64,000 nt of DNA from NCBI GenBank assembly GCA_964600165.1, contig CAZRIP010000001.1:1-64000 (forward strand), read 5' to 3'. The notes below the pieces were generated by a model. The model was not told where the DNA came from. It saw nothing but the letters and a program-made list of their open reading frames with translations, and searched no databases. Below are positions 63,412 through 64,000 of this stretch, piece after piece (within the stretch, counting starts at the first letter, position 1; each line of letters opens with the position of its first letter). Origin of the DNA: CAZRIP01 sp964600165 (GTDB taxonomy: Bacteria; Elusimicrobiota; Elusimicrobia; UBA1565; UBA9628). The translations under genes and the position numbers were made by a program.

Positions 63412-64000
63412 TGAGATCCGCTTTCCTCGCCGCCCTGCTCGTCTTGACCGCGGCGGCGCGCGCGTCGGCCTCGGAGATCATCTCGGTCGCCGCGCCCATC
63501 GCGCCTGAGAAGGTCTACACGCTCGACGACGCCGAGCGCCTCGCGCTGCTAAACGACGCGCGGCTGCTTTCCGCGGAACAGGACAAGACGATCGCCGACG
63601 AACGCGTCCGCCAGGCGCGCTATTTGTTCTTCCCCGAGGTCGGCCTCCAGGGCAGCGCGACGAAGTACGAGGCGCGCTACCCGTTCTCGCTGTCGAACGA
63701 TTATCGCAACATCCTGCTCTTTCCGGATCAGCCGAACCTCTGGGGCCAGAACACGGGCACGATCTACTCCGGACGCGGCTATTTCCACATGAACATCTTC
63801 GAGGGCGGCCGAACTCTGGGCACCCTGCGCCTGGCTGAGGCCGGGCAGAAGCAGGCGACGAGCGCCCATGAGTCGGCCAAGATGGACTTGCTGCTTTCGG
63901 TCAAGGAGGCGTTCTACCGGCTCATCCTCGCCCAAGAGCGCCTGACTTCGAGCGGAGATTATCAGCGCGCCGTCGAGGACGCCGTCGCGAACGGCCACCT
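63412..64000 (+). CDS. TolC-family outer-membrane efflux protein (partial)
   Basis: The frame opens at a GTG at 63412 and runs to the window edge (about 196 residues visible). A signal peptide ((M)RSAFLAALLVLTAAARASAS) is followed by YTLDDAERLALLNDARLLSAEQ and VRQARYLFFPEVGLQGSATK, the first helical repeat and beta-strand of a TolC monomer, then GRGYFHMNIFEGGRTLGTLR and KEAFYRLILAQERL. TolC forms the outer-membrane duct of tripartite exporters. The HAMP gene lies 4 nt upstream, so both are in one unit. The C-terminal half is outside the window. Confidence 0.85.

Overview
The window is a gene-dense, GC-rich (roughly two thirds G+C) piece of a bacterial chromosome with an outer membrane: it carries ExbB/ExbD, many exported proteins and lipoproteins, several predicted beta-barrels and a TolC-type porin. 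The Ala/Pro-rich secreted N-termini, a histone-fold protein, D104/K124-type phosphofructokinase and general gene mix resemble uncultured Elusimicrobiota or related deep-branching Gram-negative lineages. That placement is an inference, not something the sequence proves. There is no rRNA, CRISPR array, transposase or prophage. One tRNA-Ser(UGA) is present. An exactly 100-base run of N at 38870-38969 marks a scaffold join, so this is a draft assembly.

Layout. 1-4224 (minus): an exported MEMO1-AMMECR1 fusion, a HEAT-repeat lipoprotein, exbB, exbD and the start of a third gene. 4366-10591 (minus): a six-gene unit of CNNM transporter with an EIIA tail, hemE, hemY, mgtC-like, rlmN and a free-methionine-sulfoxide-reductase-type GAF protein. 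10745-19808 (plus): a secreted membrane protein, a double PC4-like protein, a Prc-type protease, clpB and a large exported nucleotidase-like/barrel protein. 19814-22134: thpR diverging from a fatty acid hydroxylase-dtd pair, then a small exported protein with a clear terminator. 22213-28472 (minus): a barrel-like protein, a sensor kinase, a TPR lipoprotein, a histone-fold protein, a primary-type sigma factor, a lipoprotein and an M23 peptidase. 28544-37899: mostly single genes (EEP hydrolase, FMN reductase, PAS, phosphatase, MazG-like, an acyltransferase/acyl-AMP ligase fusion, a response regulator-kinase pair and unknowns). 37955-41933 (minus mostly): a GYF-like/REC protein split by the gap, small membrane proteins, a ClpP-fold membrane protease and the tRNA. 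42060-46013: membrane and HEAT proteins and a ferritin-fold desaturase-like protein. 46040-51692 (plus): a tightly coupled kinase-tldD-prcB-unknown-unknown operon. 51694-55686 (minus): small TM protein, cNMP/MinD-like/patatin protein, GT39-like protein, Nudix. 55714-64000 (plus): dnaE, class I aldolase, response regulator, YjbH-like barrel, PPi-type phosphofructokinase, HAMP protein and the start of a TolC-like gene.

The themes are cell-envelope maintenance, signalling by several histidine kinases and receiver proteins, and housekeeping (heme, glycolysis, DNA replication, proteostasis). The most notable signals are not single genes. First, many transcription units begin with a TANNNT box placed 6-8 nt before the start codon, implying widespread leaderless mRNAs. 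Second, gene junctions of the form TTGA (a TTG start overlapping a TGA stop) recur. Third, the divergent pair at 46013/46040 starts inside a perfect inverted repeat that also encodes the first residues of both proteins. Protein-level curiosities include the CNNM-EIIA fusion, a degenerate nucleotidase joined to a barrel, a patatin protein with a MinD-like domain that has lost its Walker A motif, and a signal peptide on an Aas-like lipid enzyme.
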